Assembly (NCBI RefSeq): GCF_000142905.1
Contig: NW_013657628.1
Span: 179,614-243,613, forward strand
Origin: Thecamonas trahens ATCC 50062
Lineage: Eukaryota > Apusozoa > Apusomonadida > Apusomonadidae
Reading direction: 5' to 3'
Length of the DNA: 64,000 bases
The translations under genes and the position numbers were made by a program. This document shows, one piece after another, positions 39,713-49,252 of this stretch (its first letter is position 1; each line of letters begins with the position of its first letter). Below the pieces are notes generated by a model. The model was not told the origin of the DNA. It was given only the letters and a program-made list of their open reading frames with translations, and ran no database searches.

Positions 39713-40963
39713 ATGGCATCTGGATCGTCTGCAGGCTCTGGACCGAAGATCGAGATCCTGCGGATCCCGCCGTTCTCGTACCTGCATGTCACCGACTCGA
39801 ACACCAACGTGACGCGGGTGGTGGAAGGCCCGCAGACCTTTACCTGCATGGACCACGAGGTTGTAGTACTCGGCCCGGTGCCGATGGTAGCGCTTCCACC
39901 GCGGCACTTTTGCATCGTGTCGAATCCGGTTGTCCGCGACGGCGCGAGCGGCGCCGTTGTCTTTGACGGCCACCACCAGGCCAAGCTGCGCCACGGCGAC
40001 CGCGAGGTCCGGCTGGCGCGCGACTACCCGGACCCATTTGCGCTGTATCCGGGCGAGGAGCTGACGCCAAAGACCATGATTCCGCTACAGGTTGTGCCCG
40101 AGAACACGGCCCTGCGCCTGCGGGCCACGCGCGACTTTACGGACCGCCTCACCGAAGACGCGCCCGTCGCGCGCTGCGCCGGCGAGGAGTGGCTCTTCCG
40201 CGGCCATCGGACCTACTATCCGCAAGTTGAAGTGGAGATTCTCGACACGCTCAAGGCTGTTGTCCTCGGGCCCAACCAGGCGCTCCGCCTGCAGGCCCGC
40301 AACTCGACGGTCGACTCTACCGGGACCGCTCGCTCTGCCGGCGAGGAGTGGCTTGTCCTCTCCGAGGGCGCGTACTTGCCGGACGTCGAGGAGATCGTGG
40401 TCGGCGTTGTCGACGCCGTCGTCCTTACCAACACCACCGCCTTGCACCTCCGGGCTGAAAACGACTTTACCGACGTCTACGGTGTCGAGCGCAAGACTGG
40501 CGACGAGTGGCTGGTGACCAAGGCCATGCGCGAGATGCACATTCCGGGCGTTGCCGAGCACGTCGTGAGCGTCGACGACCTCATCACCCTCGCCAACGGT
40601 GAGTACGCTGTCGTCAACGATCCCGTCGATCTCGAGTCTGGCGAGCCCGACATCGGCGCCCAGCGCCTTGTCCTCGGCCCAACCTCGTTCTTCCTCCAGC
40701 CTGGCGAGCGCCTTGATGACGACGTTGGCATCGGAACGGCCTGCGTTCTTGGCGAAGAGGAGGCCCTTCTCCTCACCGCCCGCTTCAACTTTACTGACGA
40801 TGCCGGCGTTGCCCGCCGTGCCGGCGATCGCTGGCTCTGGTATGGCCCGGGCTCGTACGTCCCGCCGCCCGCCGTCCGCATCCTCGCCCGCAAGCGCGCC
40901 CTCGTCCACATCGAGGGCTGGCTCAACGCCTTTTTCTGGCTCACTACCCACTCGTTTGCCTGA
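39713..40963 (+). CDS. Major vault protein homologue, short form (vault repeats only)
   Basis: 416 residues from the ATG at 39713 (gccATGgca). It opens with the MVP signature IEILRIPPFSYLHVTDSNTNVTRV and VALPPRHFCIVSNPV, followed by about six to seven MVP repeats of roughly 50 residues (LRLRATRDFTD...GEEWLFRGHRTYYP; GEEWLVLSEGAYLP; GDEWLVTKAM; GDRWLWYGPGSYVP). It stops after the last repeat, before the shoulder (SPFH-like) and cap-helix domains that complete an MVP of about 850 residues. The next gene starts 158 bp on, leaving no room for a missing half. Alternative start: an upstream exon 39447-39459 (ATG GCA AAG ACC A, then GTACGC) spliced to 39633 adds an in-frame N-terminal extension (starting MAKTKRVALPHN). 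Confidence 0.88.
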   Translation: MASGSSAGSGPKIEILRIPPFSYLHVTDSNTNVTRVVEGPQTFTCMDHEVVVLGPVPMVALPPRHFCIVSNPVVRDGASGAVVFDGHHQAKLRHGDREVRLARDYPDPFALYPGEELTPKTMIPLQVVPENTALRLRATRDFTDRLTEDAPVARCAGEEWLFRGHRTYYPQVEVEILDTLKAVVLGPNQALRLQARNSTVDSTGTARSAGEEWLVLSEGAYLPDVEEIVVGVVDAVVLTNTTALHLRAENDFTDVYGVERKTGDEWLVTKAMREMHIPGVAEHVVSVDDLITLANGEYAVVNDPVDLESGEPDIGAQRLVLGPTSFFLQPGERLDDDVGIGTACVLGEEEALLLTARFNFTDDAGVARRAGDRWLWYGPGSYVPPPAVRILARKRALVHIEGWLNAFFWLTTHSFA

Positions 40964-41121
40964 CCGCCCGCCCTCCCGCTCAGCCTCCATCCGGATTGTG
41001 CCGTCGTGCAGGAACTTTCCGAATTGAATTCTACCGCGCCCTGCCCTGACGACTGGGGGGGTACCAGGCTGCCGGGTGAGCCCCCTCCCACCCCACCCCA
41101 CCCCCCATACGCCCTGCAGAC

Positions 41122-44100
41122 ATGTCGTCCGAAGGGTGGACCCGCGTGGGCAAGGGCAAGCGCAGGGCCCGCAACAGAGCCCGCTCGGTCTCGGCCCGCC
41201 TCCCGCCGCACGACGCCTCTGTGCGCGCCAACCCGTACGCCGGCATGCCCGACCCGGACGCTCCACCCGACCCGGCGGCAGCATCCCCGGCGAAGAGCCC
41301 GCCACCCAAGTCGCCGGCTGGCTCGCCGCCAGCCATGCTACGGTCGGCTGCACCTGCACCCACTGCTGTACCCGCCGCCCGCGTCGGCCGCGGCGCGGCT
41401 CCAGAACTCGCGCGCGGCTCAAAGAGCGCCGCCTCCGCCCGGGCGAGCGGGCGGCGGGCGCGCGGGAGCGAAGAAGACAAGGACCACTGGCGGCGGTTCC
41501 AGATGCTAATCGACTCGGTCCACACCTCGATCGACTCGCTGTACCAGCTTTGCGAGGTCCGCGAGTCGGTCGACGAGTGCGAGGAGGTCGCCCGGGTCCT
41601 CGCCAAGTCGTCGGCCGACTTTGACCTCCTTGTTGACCGCATCCGCAAGCAGACTGCGCATCAGAACGAGCCCAAGGCTAAGCCCATCTCGTGGGACGTC
41701 CGTGGTGCATACGTCTCCAAGACTGCACCCATTTCGTGGGCGAACATCGTCCGCAACCCGCTGGCCGCATCCGCCGCCGCCGCCACTGTCGCCGCCGTCG
41801 CCGCGCAGGCGGCTTCCCCGGCTGGCTCCAAGGCCAAAGCCAAGGCCAAGGCTAAAGCCAAGGCCAAGGCCCAGACCAAGGCCAAAGCCCAGGCTGCTGC
41901 TAATGCCAGCTCGCCGCAGCACAGCCCCAACCGGATGCGCTCAGCTCGCCGCACGCTCGATCTCTCGCCGTCGGCCGTCAGCTCTTCGGCCACGGCCGAC
42001 CGCTCCACTTCACCACGCACGGCGAAGGCTCCGTCCGAGCCGCTGCCCGATCTTGAGCTTGAGGCCTCGTCAGAGGTCTCACCCGAGTCTGGCTCGGGCA
42101 AACCAGAGACCTCGCCAGCAGCGGCACCGCTCTCCGGATGGAGCGACGACGACGAGCTGCCGACGGGCGAGTTTGACCCTTTCCAGGAGTTTGCTGCTCG
42201 GTCAGGCAAGCTTGCATGGGCCGACTACACCTCGCCGCAGTCGCCAACCCGTGGACGCAACCTCCACCGCAAGCTCTCGTCGCCCGAGCGCAAGAAGCGC
42301 AACCCGCACGAGGCCGCACGTATTGCGGCCGAGAAGCAGGCACGGGCACAGGAAGCCCGCGAGCGGGTCGAGCAGGAGAAAATCCTTCGGGCGCGATCAC
42401 ACCACAACGAGCGCGTCGCCGCACACCGTGAGCTCGAGCGGCAGCGTGCGCAGGAACGCGCCGCCCGCGCCGACGAAAAGCAGGCCAAGGCTGCGGTCCT
42501 ACGCGAGGAGGCACTTGCCGCCAAAGTCCGCAAGGCTCAGGCCGAAGACGCCAAGGTCCGGGAGAACGCCATTGTGCGCGAGCTCTCCGAGGCTGCGTCG
42601 CGGGCCGAGCTGCAGCGGCGGTTGCTCCGCGACGAGGCCCGGACTGCCGAGCTCCGCGCTAAGAAGGAGGAGAAGACCAAGGCCAAGCGCGCCAAGGACG
42701 CGGCCAAGAAGCGGATCGTTGGCGCGGCTGGGCCGGGTACGGCCCCGCTCAAGCCCAAGATCTGCCGAGTCTGTGTCAGTGACCTGCCAACACCAACCAA
42801 GGCCTCCATCGCCAAACATCTCAAGTCGCAGGCCCACGTCGTTGCCGCCGCCCGCCTTGCGCTCACCGACGGAGACATGATCAACTCGCCTGTCGTCGAC
42901 GCCCGCACCGCCCTGCTCTCACTCACGGCTGCCGAGCGCGAGGCCCGCGCCGCCCGCGCTCAGGCTGGGCGCAAAAAGGGCAAGAAGCTCCGCGCCGCTG
43001 CCGCCGCCATACGACTCTCGCCGCACGGGCTTGAGGCTGTCATCGCCGCCGCCTGCCGTGCCGAGTTTGGTGCCATGCCACCGGCGCCAAAGAAGACCTC
43101 CCTCACCCCGCTCGCCAGTGCGTTGCGCGAGTTTGTAGCTGCTGCCGAGCGCGGGCGCGCCCTCACCGCGCTCGACGTTCAGAGCGGCTTCCATGCCGTC
43201 CGCCGCGTTGCGGCGCTGTACTCACTACCGTCGGTGCGCGGCTCGACGTCAGGCGTTCACTTTGAGGCCTGGTCGCGGCTGGTCACCTCGGACGGTGTCA
43301 TTTTTGCGCTCCTCGACATCATTGCCCTCAGCAATGTTCCGCCCTCAATCTTGGGTCTTTCCTCGGTCGTGCTCCTCGAGGCTATTCGGGCCTCTCGCCA
43401 CGTCAGGCTTGCCATTCTGGCGTCAGGCAAGGCGTCGGCACTCGTCCGTGCTACCATCACGCTTGTCTCCAAGACGCTGGTGCCGAGCGAGCTCGAGACC
43501 GCAGCCTCCCTCGTGTGCGCGTTCACCATCCTCTGCTCGGCGCGCGACAGCGCTCCTGAGCTCAGCGACGCTGCGTCTGCCGAACTTGCGGGCAAGCTCG
43601 ATCCCGACGACGCGGCAGGCTTTGCAGAGCTCGAACCGCGGATCCGGCGGCTTCGCACCAACCTCCTCAAACAGGCGGTCCACATGCAGGCTGTTGAGGC
43701 CGTCGTCGACTGTATGATGACGTACGGCGAGCTGACGTTTAGCTCGCCGCCCTCGCCCACCACCGCCTTTGTCATTCGCGCGCTGCAGATGCTCAACTCT
43801 CTCGCCGGCGCGGCGCGCGACACGGCCGACGACGACGGCTCATCCGGCTCGACTGTCGTCCGGTCGCTCCTCCTCACTGCGTTCCAGCAGGCTTCAGTCC
43901 CAGCGCACATGGTCACGTTTCTCAACTCGATCCTCCTCCGCGCTGGCCCTCTCGAAACCGCCGACTCCGTGCCGGCGCTGTCGCCGGCGACACTCACCGT
44001 CTTTGAGCTCGCGCTCCGCCTCATGAACACGGTTGCGGCGTCGGACGCGGTCCTCGTCCAGACCGCGCTCACCGAAGAGTCGCTGCTCTCGCGACAGGAG

Positions 44101-44589
44101 GCCGTCCACATGTTCACCAACCTCTTTGTCTTTTGCACATCGGCTGGCTCGTCGGCAGAGATGCTCCTTGCCGAGCTCCTCCTGCTCATCGGCTACTACG
44201 CGGCGTTCAATTCTGATGCACAGGAGGCGCTCGCCACCGGCCGCCGCCCCACCTTGCTTCAACGCATGACCACGTTGCCGTTCAAGTACTTTTCGTCCCC
44301 GGCGCTCCGTCCCATCCTCCTGCCCTCACTCGTTGCCGCCGTCCACAATGCCCCGCTCTCGCTCTCGCTCCTCAAGGAAGAGGTCTCACCAACGCTACTT
44401 GTCCGCTTCCTCGTCGAGCTCCGCGACGGCTCATTCCCTGCCGACGCCAAAGAGTGGCGGTACAACCCGCTCGCTCGGTTCCCAGAGTCAGAGATCGAGC
44501 GCGCCATCACGTTTCTCGACCCCGAAACTGCCTCCTCGTCGTCAGCGTCGGCATCGGCGCCGGCGCCGGCGCCGTCGTCGTCAGAGTAG
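41122..44589 (+). CDS. SCAPER: SCAPER-like protein (S-phase cyclin A-associated protein in the ER)
   Basis: 1155 residues, single exon. Residues 118-180 match the SCAPER N-terminal domain (a paired helix around MLIDSVHTSIDSLYQLCEVRES and VARVLAKSSADFDLLVDRI). A Lys/Ala repeat (about 233-260) and Ser-rich stretches follow. About 390-526 is a highly charged single helix or coiled coil, then a C2H2-like zinc finger at about 547-571 (CRVCVSDLP...IAKHLKSQAH). The last 500 residues form armadillo-like helices. Vertebrate SCAPER binds cyclin A, associates with the ER and ribosomes, affects codon-specific mRNA decay, and is mutated in ciliopathy-like disease. Orthology is fairly secure from the N-domain, coiled coil and zinc-finger order; function in this organism is inferred. 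Confidence 0.85.
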   Translation: MSSEGWTRVGKGKRRARNRARSVSARLPPHDASVRANPYAGMPDPDAPPDPAAASPAKSPPPKSPAGSPPAMLRSAAPAPTAVPAARVGRGAAPELARGSKSAASARASGRRARGSEEDKDHWRRFQMLIDSVHTSIDSLYQLCEVRESVDECEEVARVLAKSSADFDLLVDRIRKQTAHQNEPKAKPISWDVRGAYVSKTAPISWANIVRNPLAASAAAATVAAVAAQAASPAGSKAKAKAKAKAKAKAQTKAKAQAAANASSPQHSPNRMRSARRTLDLSPSAVSSSATADRSTSPRTAKAPSEPLPDLELEASSEVSPESGSGKPETSPAAAPLSGWSDDDELPTGEFDPFQEFAARSGKLAWADYTSPQSPTRGRNLHRKLSSPERKKRNPHEAARIAAEKQARAQEARERVEQEKILRARSHHNERVAAHRELERQRAQERAARADEKQAKAAVLREEALAAKVRKAQAEDAKVRENAIVRELSEAASRAELQRRLLRDEARTAELRAKKEEKTKAKRAKDAAKKRIVGAAGPGTAPLKPKICRVCVSDLPTPTKASIAKHLKSQAHVVAAARLALTDGDMINSPVVDARTALLSLTAAEREARAARAQAGRKKGKKLRAAAAAIRLSPHGLEAVIAAACRAEFGAMPPAPKKTSLTPLASALREFVAAAERGRALTALDVQSGFHAVRRVAALYSLPSVRGSTSGVHFEAWSRLVTSDGVIFALLDIIALSNVPPSILGLSSVVLLEAIRASRHVRLAILASGKASALVRATITLVSKTLVPSELETAASLVCAFTILCSARDSAPELSDAASAELAGKLDPDDAAGFAELEPRIRRLRTNLLKQAVHMQAVEAVVDCMMTYGELTFSSPPSPTTAFVIRALQMLNSLAGAARDTADDDGSSGSTVVRSLLLTAFQQASVPAHMVTFLNSILLRAGPLETADSVPALSPATLTVFELALRLMNTVAASDAVLVQTALTEESLLSRQEAVHMFTNLFVFCTSAGSSAEMLLAELLLLIGYYAAFNSDAQEALATGRRPTLLQRMTTLPFKYFSSPALRPILLPSLVAAVHNAPLSLSLLKEEVSPTLLVRFLVELRDGSFPADAKEWRYNPLARFPESEIERAITFLDPETASSSSASASAPAPAPSSSE

Positions 44590-44605
44590 CACCTGCTTCC
44601 CAACG

Positions 44606-45586
44606 TCACATGCTCACGCTCGCTCCGGCCTCGCTTGCCAGCGCTGCCCATGACACAAACGCAACTCGAAAGCCCTCGTCGCGCAGCAGCGCCAGGTACG
44701 CGTCCAGCTCGGCATAGCCGCGACTCGGATCGGCCGCCAGAAACTCGGCCGACGAGAACCAGGCCTCTTGCACAACTCGAGGCGCCGACGGGGCGATCCG
44801 GCAGCCAGGCATAGTGTAGCCAAGATCCTCAAACTGCGGCGCGATGACCTCTGCGTACAGGCCCTTGCCCTCCTGCAGATAGCCCCACGAGCCGATGTAG
44901 GCGTCAAAGGCGTCGTTCATCATCCCGTTCTCAACTTCGGCAAAGAACATGTTGCGCGAGTCCTGGTGGGCGGCGATGTGAGCCTTGAGACCGTCGTTGT
45001 CGAGTGTGAGGATGTCGGTCTCAAGCTTGGCCCTAGCCGCCCGTCGCAGGCCGCGCGATGAGCGCGCAAAGTGGGCGGCGTATTCGACGGCCATCGCGCG
45101 GGTGATCTCCGGCTCGCAGCTTTCCCACTTGTCGAGCACGCCCCGGCCGGCACCGTAGACAAAAATGCCGAGCGGGGAAAGGAGGACGTCAACCATGTTG
45201 GCACCTGTCGGGTTGGAGAGGAAGCCAGAGTTGGCGGCGGCATCCTGGACTGCGCCGATCATGTCCTCGGACGAGATGAGGTTCGGCACATTGATCGGCG
45301 CCTCGTCGTCGTTGTCAAACTCGATTGGATGGGTGTGAAAGGTGTACGCCGCGTCGTCGGCCGCCGTGTCCGCCACCGTGTACCCGTCGGTTGCGTATCC
45401 ACACCGCGCCTCGGCCTCGACCTGGCTCGTGGCCATCGCCACCGTCCCGTCGCCGGCCACCTCGAGCACGCCGGCCAGCTCGACGCCAAGCTCCTGCGAC
45501 CGCACCCACATCCCGCGCAGCGCCACCAGACACGACCTGGGGAACGTCAGGCGCAGGCCCGAGGCGCCGCTGCCGCCATCTGCCAT
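44606..45586 (-). CDS. JAMM/MPN-like metalloprotease-fold protein
   Basis: 326 residues. The N-terminal 150 residues show a JAMM-like arrangement: upstream glutamate in GVELAGVLE (E36), H84-T-H86-P in AYTFHTHPIEF, and PNLISSEDM with D108, separated from the histidines by an insert longer than in canonical JAMM proteases. VLLSPLGIFVYGAGR is a typical later strand. The C-terminal half is unassigned and contains aromatic-rich segments. If active, it would be a zinc peptidase, possibly acting on ubiquitin-like proteins; this is inference from the motif only. The layout recalls free-standing JAMM proteins of protists and large DNA viruses. It is divergent from the F-box/WD40 gene, with about 200 bp between starts. 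Confidence 0.6.
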   Translation of the reverse strand: MADGGSGASGLRLTFPRSCLVALRGMWVRSQELGVELAGVLEVAGDGTVAMATSQVEAEARCGYATDGYTVADTAADDAAYTFHTHPIEFDNDDEAPINVPNLISSEDMIGAVQDAAANSGFLSNPTGANMVDVLLSPLGIFVYGAGRGVLDKWESCEPEITRAMAVEYAAHFARSSRGLRRAARAKLETDILTLDNDGLKAHIAAHQDSRNMFFAEVENGMMNDAFDAYIGSWGYLQEGKGLYAEVIAPQFEDLGYTMPGCRIAPSAPRVVQEAWFSSAEFLAADPSRGYAELDAYLALLRDEGFRVAFVSWAALASEAGASVSM

Positions 45587-45788
45587 GTCGTGCCGAGAGA
45601 TGTCCTGCTCCGCCGGAGGCAGCAGCCCAGCTGCCTGCGTCCGCTATCTGTGCCCGCTGCCGATGGCGAGCCCACACTTCTCCGCCCGACAGGCACCGCT
45701 CGCCACCCTCCCCCCCGCCGCCCACGCCCACCCGGCACTTGACCACGCCCTCCTCCTCCCCTCCCCCCCCCCCCCCCCTTCCTCCACT

Positions 45789-48700
45789 ATGTGGGGCCAG
45801 CGGTTCCCCGCACGGGCATACCGACAGGCGCGCGAGGTTGTGTTGTGCTCGGCAAAGTACCGCCCGCTGCTACTGCTTGTGCTGGCGTGGCTGGACGGCC
45901 CGGGCCTGGCCCTGGCGGCCCGGGTGTGCCGGCACTGGGCGACGACGGTGGCCACCTCTGACTCGCTGTGGCGGCGGCTGTATGTGCGGCACTTTGCGCG
46001 GACGCTGCCGCTGTCGGCGGCGGGCCTGCCCGGTGGGAGCGGCAGGCCGGGCGCGGCGGCCATGCGCGAGGTCTACACGGCGCGGTACGCCGAGGAGCGC
46101 GAGTGGGTCCGCACACCGCTGCGCCACCTGGAGCTACCGCACCCGCTTGCCGGCCAGCCGGCCGTGGCCGTCCTCCTCGCTCCGCCGCCCAAGTCCGACC
46201 TGATCCTCATCGGCGCCCACGGCACCATCTGCGGCTATGCCGCCATCCGCGCCTCGCTCTCGCTCATCGCCAACCGCGGCCTTCCGCCGCCGACCGTCGC
46301 CTTCTCCACCGGCTATCCGCTTGCCTGCGGAGCACTCTCGCCGGGTGGCGAGGTGCTAGTGGTTGGCGGCTCAAAGCTCGCCAAGTGGGATATCTCGTCG
46401 ACGCTGCCCATGTGCGTCGCCGTCTTTGTTGGCCACGACGACGCCGTCACCGACGTCGAGCCAGCCTGGTCGGCTCGCAACGATCTAGGCCTGCTGCTCT
46501 CGGCATCGGTCGACAAGACCGCTCGCCTGTGGGACGGCGCCACCGCTGCTTGCCTTCGGGTCTTTGGCGGCCACGCCGCCGGTCTCGAACGCATCTCCTG
46601 GCTGGCCTCGGCCGAGGCCTCGCACTTTGTCACGGCAGGCAACGACGGCGTCCTCCGCGTGTGGCGCGTCGACTCGGCCAAGTCGCTACTCTCACTGCCA
46701 TCGTCCAAGGGCCTGGCTCGTGCCTGGGCTGTCTCGCCTGGGCCAGACTACTTTGTCTCGGGCCACTCGGACGGCAACGCCCGGGTCTGGCGCCTGGACT
46801 CCACTCGCGGCTCACCGGCTGTCGACGTTGTCCTTGTCGGCCATCGCGCCGGCATCACTGCTCTCCAGGTCTCAGGCTCCAAGCTTGTGACGGCGTCAGA
46901 CGACGGCTCGCTTCGGGTTTGGCGCCTGGCTGCGCTGGGTGACTCGGCTCGCTTTGCGCCTCTGCATATCATGGCTGCACACGCTTCTGGTGCCGAGAGC
47001 ATGCGCAGCTCGAAGAAGCAGCCGAGCCCGCCAAGCGGCCCGCGACCACCGCGTGGCCCCGCGCCGCGGCCGCCACGCGGCCCACGGCCGGCCCGCGGTC
47101 CGGTGGTTCGGCCAACGCACGGCGCCTCGACAGCGCTTCCGCCGCTCACTACCCGAGGACTGGCGACTCGGCGGCCCGAGTCGGTCTCAGCCAACGTGTT
47201 TACCGCTTCCGAGTGGTCTCAACTCGCGCTCGAGTATCCGGACATCCGCGCCGAGGTCGAGACGGTGCGCGGCCAGGCAGGCAAGGCCAAGTGGTCGCGA
47301 CTGCGGACCATGCTCCGCTCCTCGGTCCTCACCACCATCAACGACCGCGTCCTCGAAGCAAAGCACTGGCTCCGCATCTCTACCTCGGCGACTCCGCAGG
47401 ACTACATGGACTACCTCACTCGATGGCAGCGCGGCGATACCGAGCCCTCGTTTGCGCTCCAGGCCGAGGCACGGGCTCAGTTCCGTCCTCGGCCTGGCGG
47501 GACCGCACACGGTCCACGGGCGCGGGCCCGACTTGCCGCCTCCATTCGCGAGCAGCGCCGAGAGGCGGCAGCGGCTTCTCGCGCCGCCCGCGCCGAGGCC
47601 GCTCTTTCGAACCCGGTCGAGCTGCCGCGGTCGGGTCTGTCGTCGGCCACCGTGGCCGAGCGTGCGCTGCGGAGGAAGCAGAAGGAACGCGCTGAGCGGA
47701 GCCGCCAGCGTGGGCTGCTCTCCACCCGGTGCTTTGCCTTTAAGCCATCGCTGGCTGCAGCGGCACTCAAGGCTGCATCGCAGTCGTTCAAGGCGCTCGA
47801 GCCACAGAGCCGACAAAAGCCGGGGGCTGTCCGCAAAGGTGATGGCCACTCTGCTCTGCGGCAACTCTCGCTCTCGACCCTGTCAAGCTCGACCACCGCC
47901 TCGTCAGAGTCGTGCGACTTCAACACGGCGTTCATTGCCTCGGTTTCGTCAACCAAGCCGCGGCCAGCGCCGACAGCGGCCCATCAGCTACGGTCGCTAC
48001 GACGACGGACATCGATCTCAGGCTCGCGGTCGGGGTCACGGTCTGCGTCGCGGTCGGAGTCAATCTCGCGCCCTTCGTCTCGGGCCGGGCTCGACGCGCC
48101 TGTCCGGCCACCAGGGCCGGTTAAGACGTCGACTGCGCCAGATCTGTGGGCTGCCGCCGGAATGGCAGGCCCGCGAAGGGGTTCGACGCCGCGCGAGGCG
48201 ATGGTTGTACCACAGCTGGCGGTCAACATTGTGCCGACCGAGTCGGCTGCTTCGACGCCCACGGGCTCGTGGGGAACCAGCGGTGGACTGCAGCGAAGCA
48301 GCCCGAAGCGGCGGCGGCAGCGGCGGCGAGCGCAATCGGTCTCGGGCAAATCGGGGCGACGAGCGAGCATGTCGTCTACGTCGTCGTGCACCCGCGATGA
48401 CACCAACCTGCTCTCGCCACGAAGGACCAAGAGCACAAAGGCGCAGGTGCGGCGAGCAAGCTTGGCTGGCGCGCTCACCTCGCTTGCACCGCGGCCGTTT
48501 GACGACATTGCTGAGGCCACCTTTGAATCGAGCATGGCAATGGCCAACGTCATGCTACAAAGCGTCCGCGAAGTGCATGCGGACTCGCAGACGACGCTCG
48601 ACAGCTCGGCCAGCTCGTTGGCCTACTCAAACCTGGCCGCCTTTTCGCTGAAAACAAAGTCTGGCACGTCGTCGTCAAGCTCGAGCTCCTCCTCCAGTTC

Positions 48701-49208
48701 GGGATCAGGCTCGGGATCGGACTCGGGGTCGGACTCGGGGTCGGACTCGGGGTCGGACTCGGACTCGGGCTCATCGACATCAGACTCGAAGACCGAGTCA
48801 ACGCGGGCGGACCTGACCGAAACGACGAGTATGCAGACCGAAGGCACAGATCTGGTCTTCCAGGTCCGCCCGCAGGTGGCACGGATGCGGACAGTGGGCA
48901 AGGGCGCGCTTGAGGTTGACCACGGCTCGCTCTCTGAAGTGGTGTTTGATCCGCGGGCGACGACCAACGAGCGCGATGTCGACAAGTACTCGACACGACT
49001 GCACCGCGACCGCGTGGCGTGGGCTGCGCGGACGATAGTGCTCGGATCCCCGGTGTGCGCCATGGCGTTTGAGGACAACGTGCTGGTGGCGTCATGTATC
49101 GACGGCTCTGTCCACATCCTCGCGTTCAAGCCCCTGCACGCCATCGACTACGCCGACGACGAGGACAGCGGGCAAGGGCGGTTCCCGTGGCATTTGGTCA
49201 CGACGTAG
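45789..49208 (+). CDS. F-box / WD40-repeat protein with long disordered tail
   Basis: 1139 residues from the ATG at 45789. An F-box lies at about 22-65 (LLLLVLAWLDGPGLALAARVCRHW ... SLWRRLY). WD40 repeats follow at about 120-400, with clear WD/GH motifs: LLSASVDKTARLWDG, FVTAGNDGVLRVWRV, FVSGHSDGNARVWRL, LVTASDDGSLRVWRL. These proteins usually recruit phosphorylated substrates to an SCF ubiquitin ligase. The remaining 740 residues are mostly disordered: Pro-Arg-Gly repeats (nt 47020-47110), Arg-Ser dipeptides (near 48020) and a Ser-Gly/Ser-Asp tract (48670-48790). The last 60 residues contain a WD-like strand set (VCAMAFEDNVLVASCIDGSVHI), so the propeller may be closed by a blade from the far C-terminus. 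Confidence 0.85.
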   Translation: MWGQRFPARAYRQAREVVLCSAKYRPLLLLVLAWLDGPGLALAARVCRHWATTVATSDSLWRRLYVRHFARTLPLSAAGLPGGSGRPGAAAMREVYTARYAEEREWVRTPLRHLELPHPLAGQPAVAVLLAPPPKSDLILIGAHGTICGYAAIRASLSLIANRGLPPPTVAFSTGYPLACGALSPGGEVLVVGGSKLAKWDISSTLPMCVAVFVGHDDAVTDVEPAWSARNDLGLLLSASVDKTARLWDGATAACLRVFGGHAAGLERISWLASAEASHFVTAGNDGVLRVWRVDSAKSLLSLPSSKGLARAWAVSPGPDYFVSGHSDGNARVWRLDSTRGSPAVDVVLVGHRAGITALQVSGSKLVTASDDGSLRVWRLAALGDSARFAPLHIMAAHASGAESMRSSKKQPSPPSGPRPPRGPAPRPPRGPRPARGPVVRPTHGASTALPPLTTRGLATRRPESVSANVFTASEWSQLALEYPDIRAEVETVRGQAGKAKWSRLRTMLRSSVLTTINDRVLEAKHWLRISTSATPQDYMDYLTRWQRGDTEPSFALQAEARAQFRPRPGGTAHGPRARARLAASIREQRREAAAASRAARAEAALSNPVELPRSGLSSATVAERALRRKQKERAERSRQRGLLSTRCFAFKPSLAAAALKAASQSFKALEPQSRQKPGAVRKGDGHSALRQLSLSTLSSSTTASSESCDFNTAFIASVSSTKPRPAPTAAHQLRSLRRRTSISGSRSGSRSASRSESISRPSSRAGLDAPVRPPGPVKTSTAPDLWAAAGMAGPRRGSTPREAMVVPQLAVNIVPTESAASTPTGSWGTSGGLQRSSPKRRRQRRRAQSVSGKSGRRASMSSTSSCTRDDTNLLSPRRTKSTKAQVRRASLAGALTSLAPRPFDDIAEATFESSMAMANVMLQSVREVHADSQTTLDSSASSLAYSNLAAFSLKTKSGTSSSSSSSSSSSGSGSGSDSGSDSGSDSGSDSDSGSSTSDSKTESTRADLTETTSMQTEGTDLVFQVRPQVARMRTVGKGALEVDHGSLSEVVFDPRATTNERDVDKYSTRLHRDRVAWAARTIVLGSPVCAMAFEDNVLVASCIDGSVHILAFKPLHAIDYADDEDSGQGRFPWHLVTT

Positions 49209-49252
49209 TACACGACAGCGTTTTAAAGGTGGCCTGCAGAATCGAGGCACGG

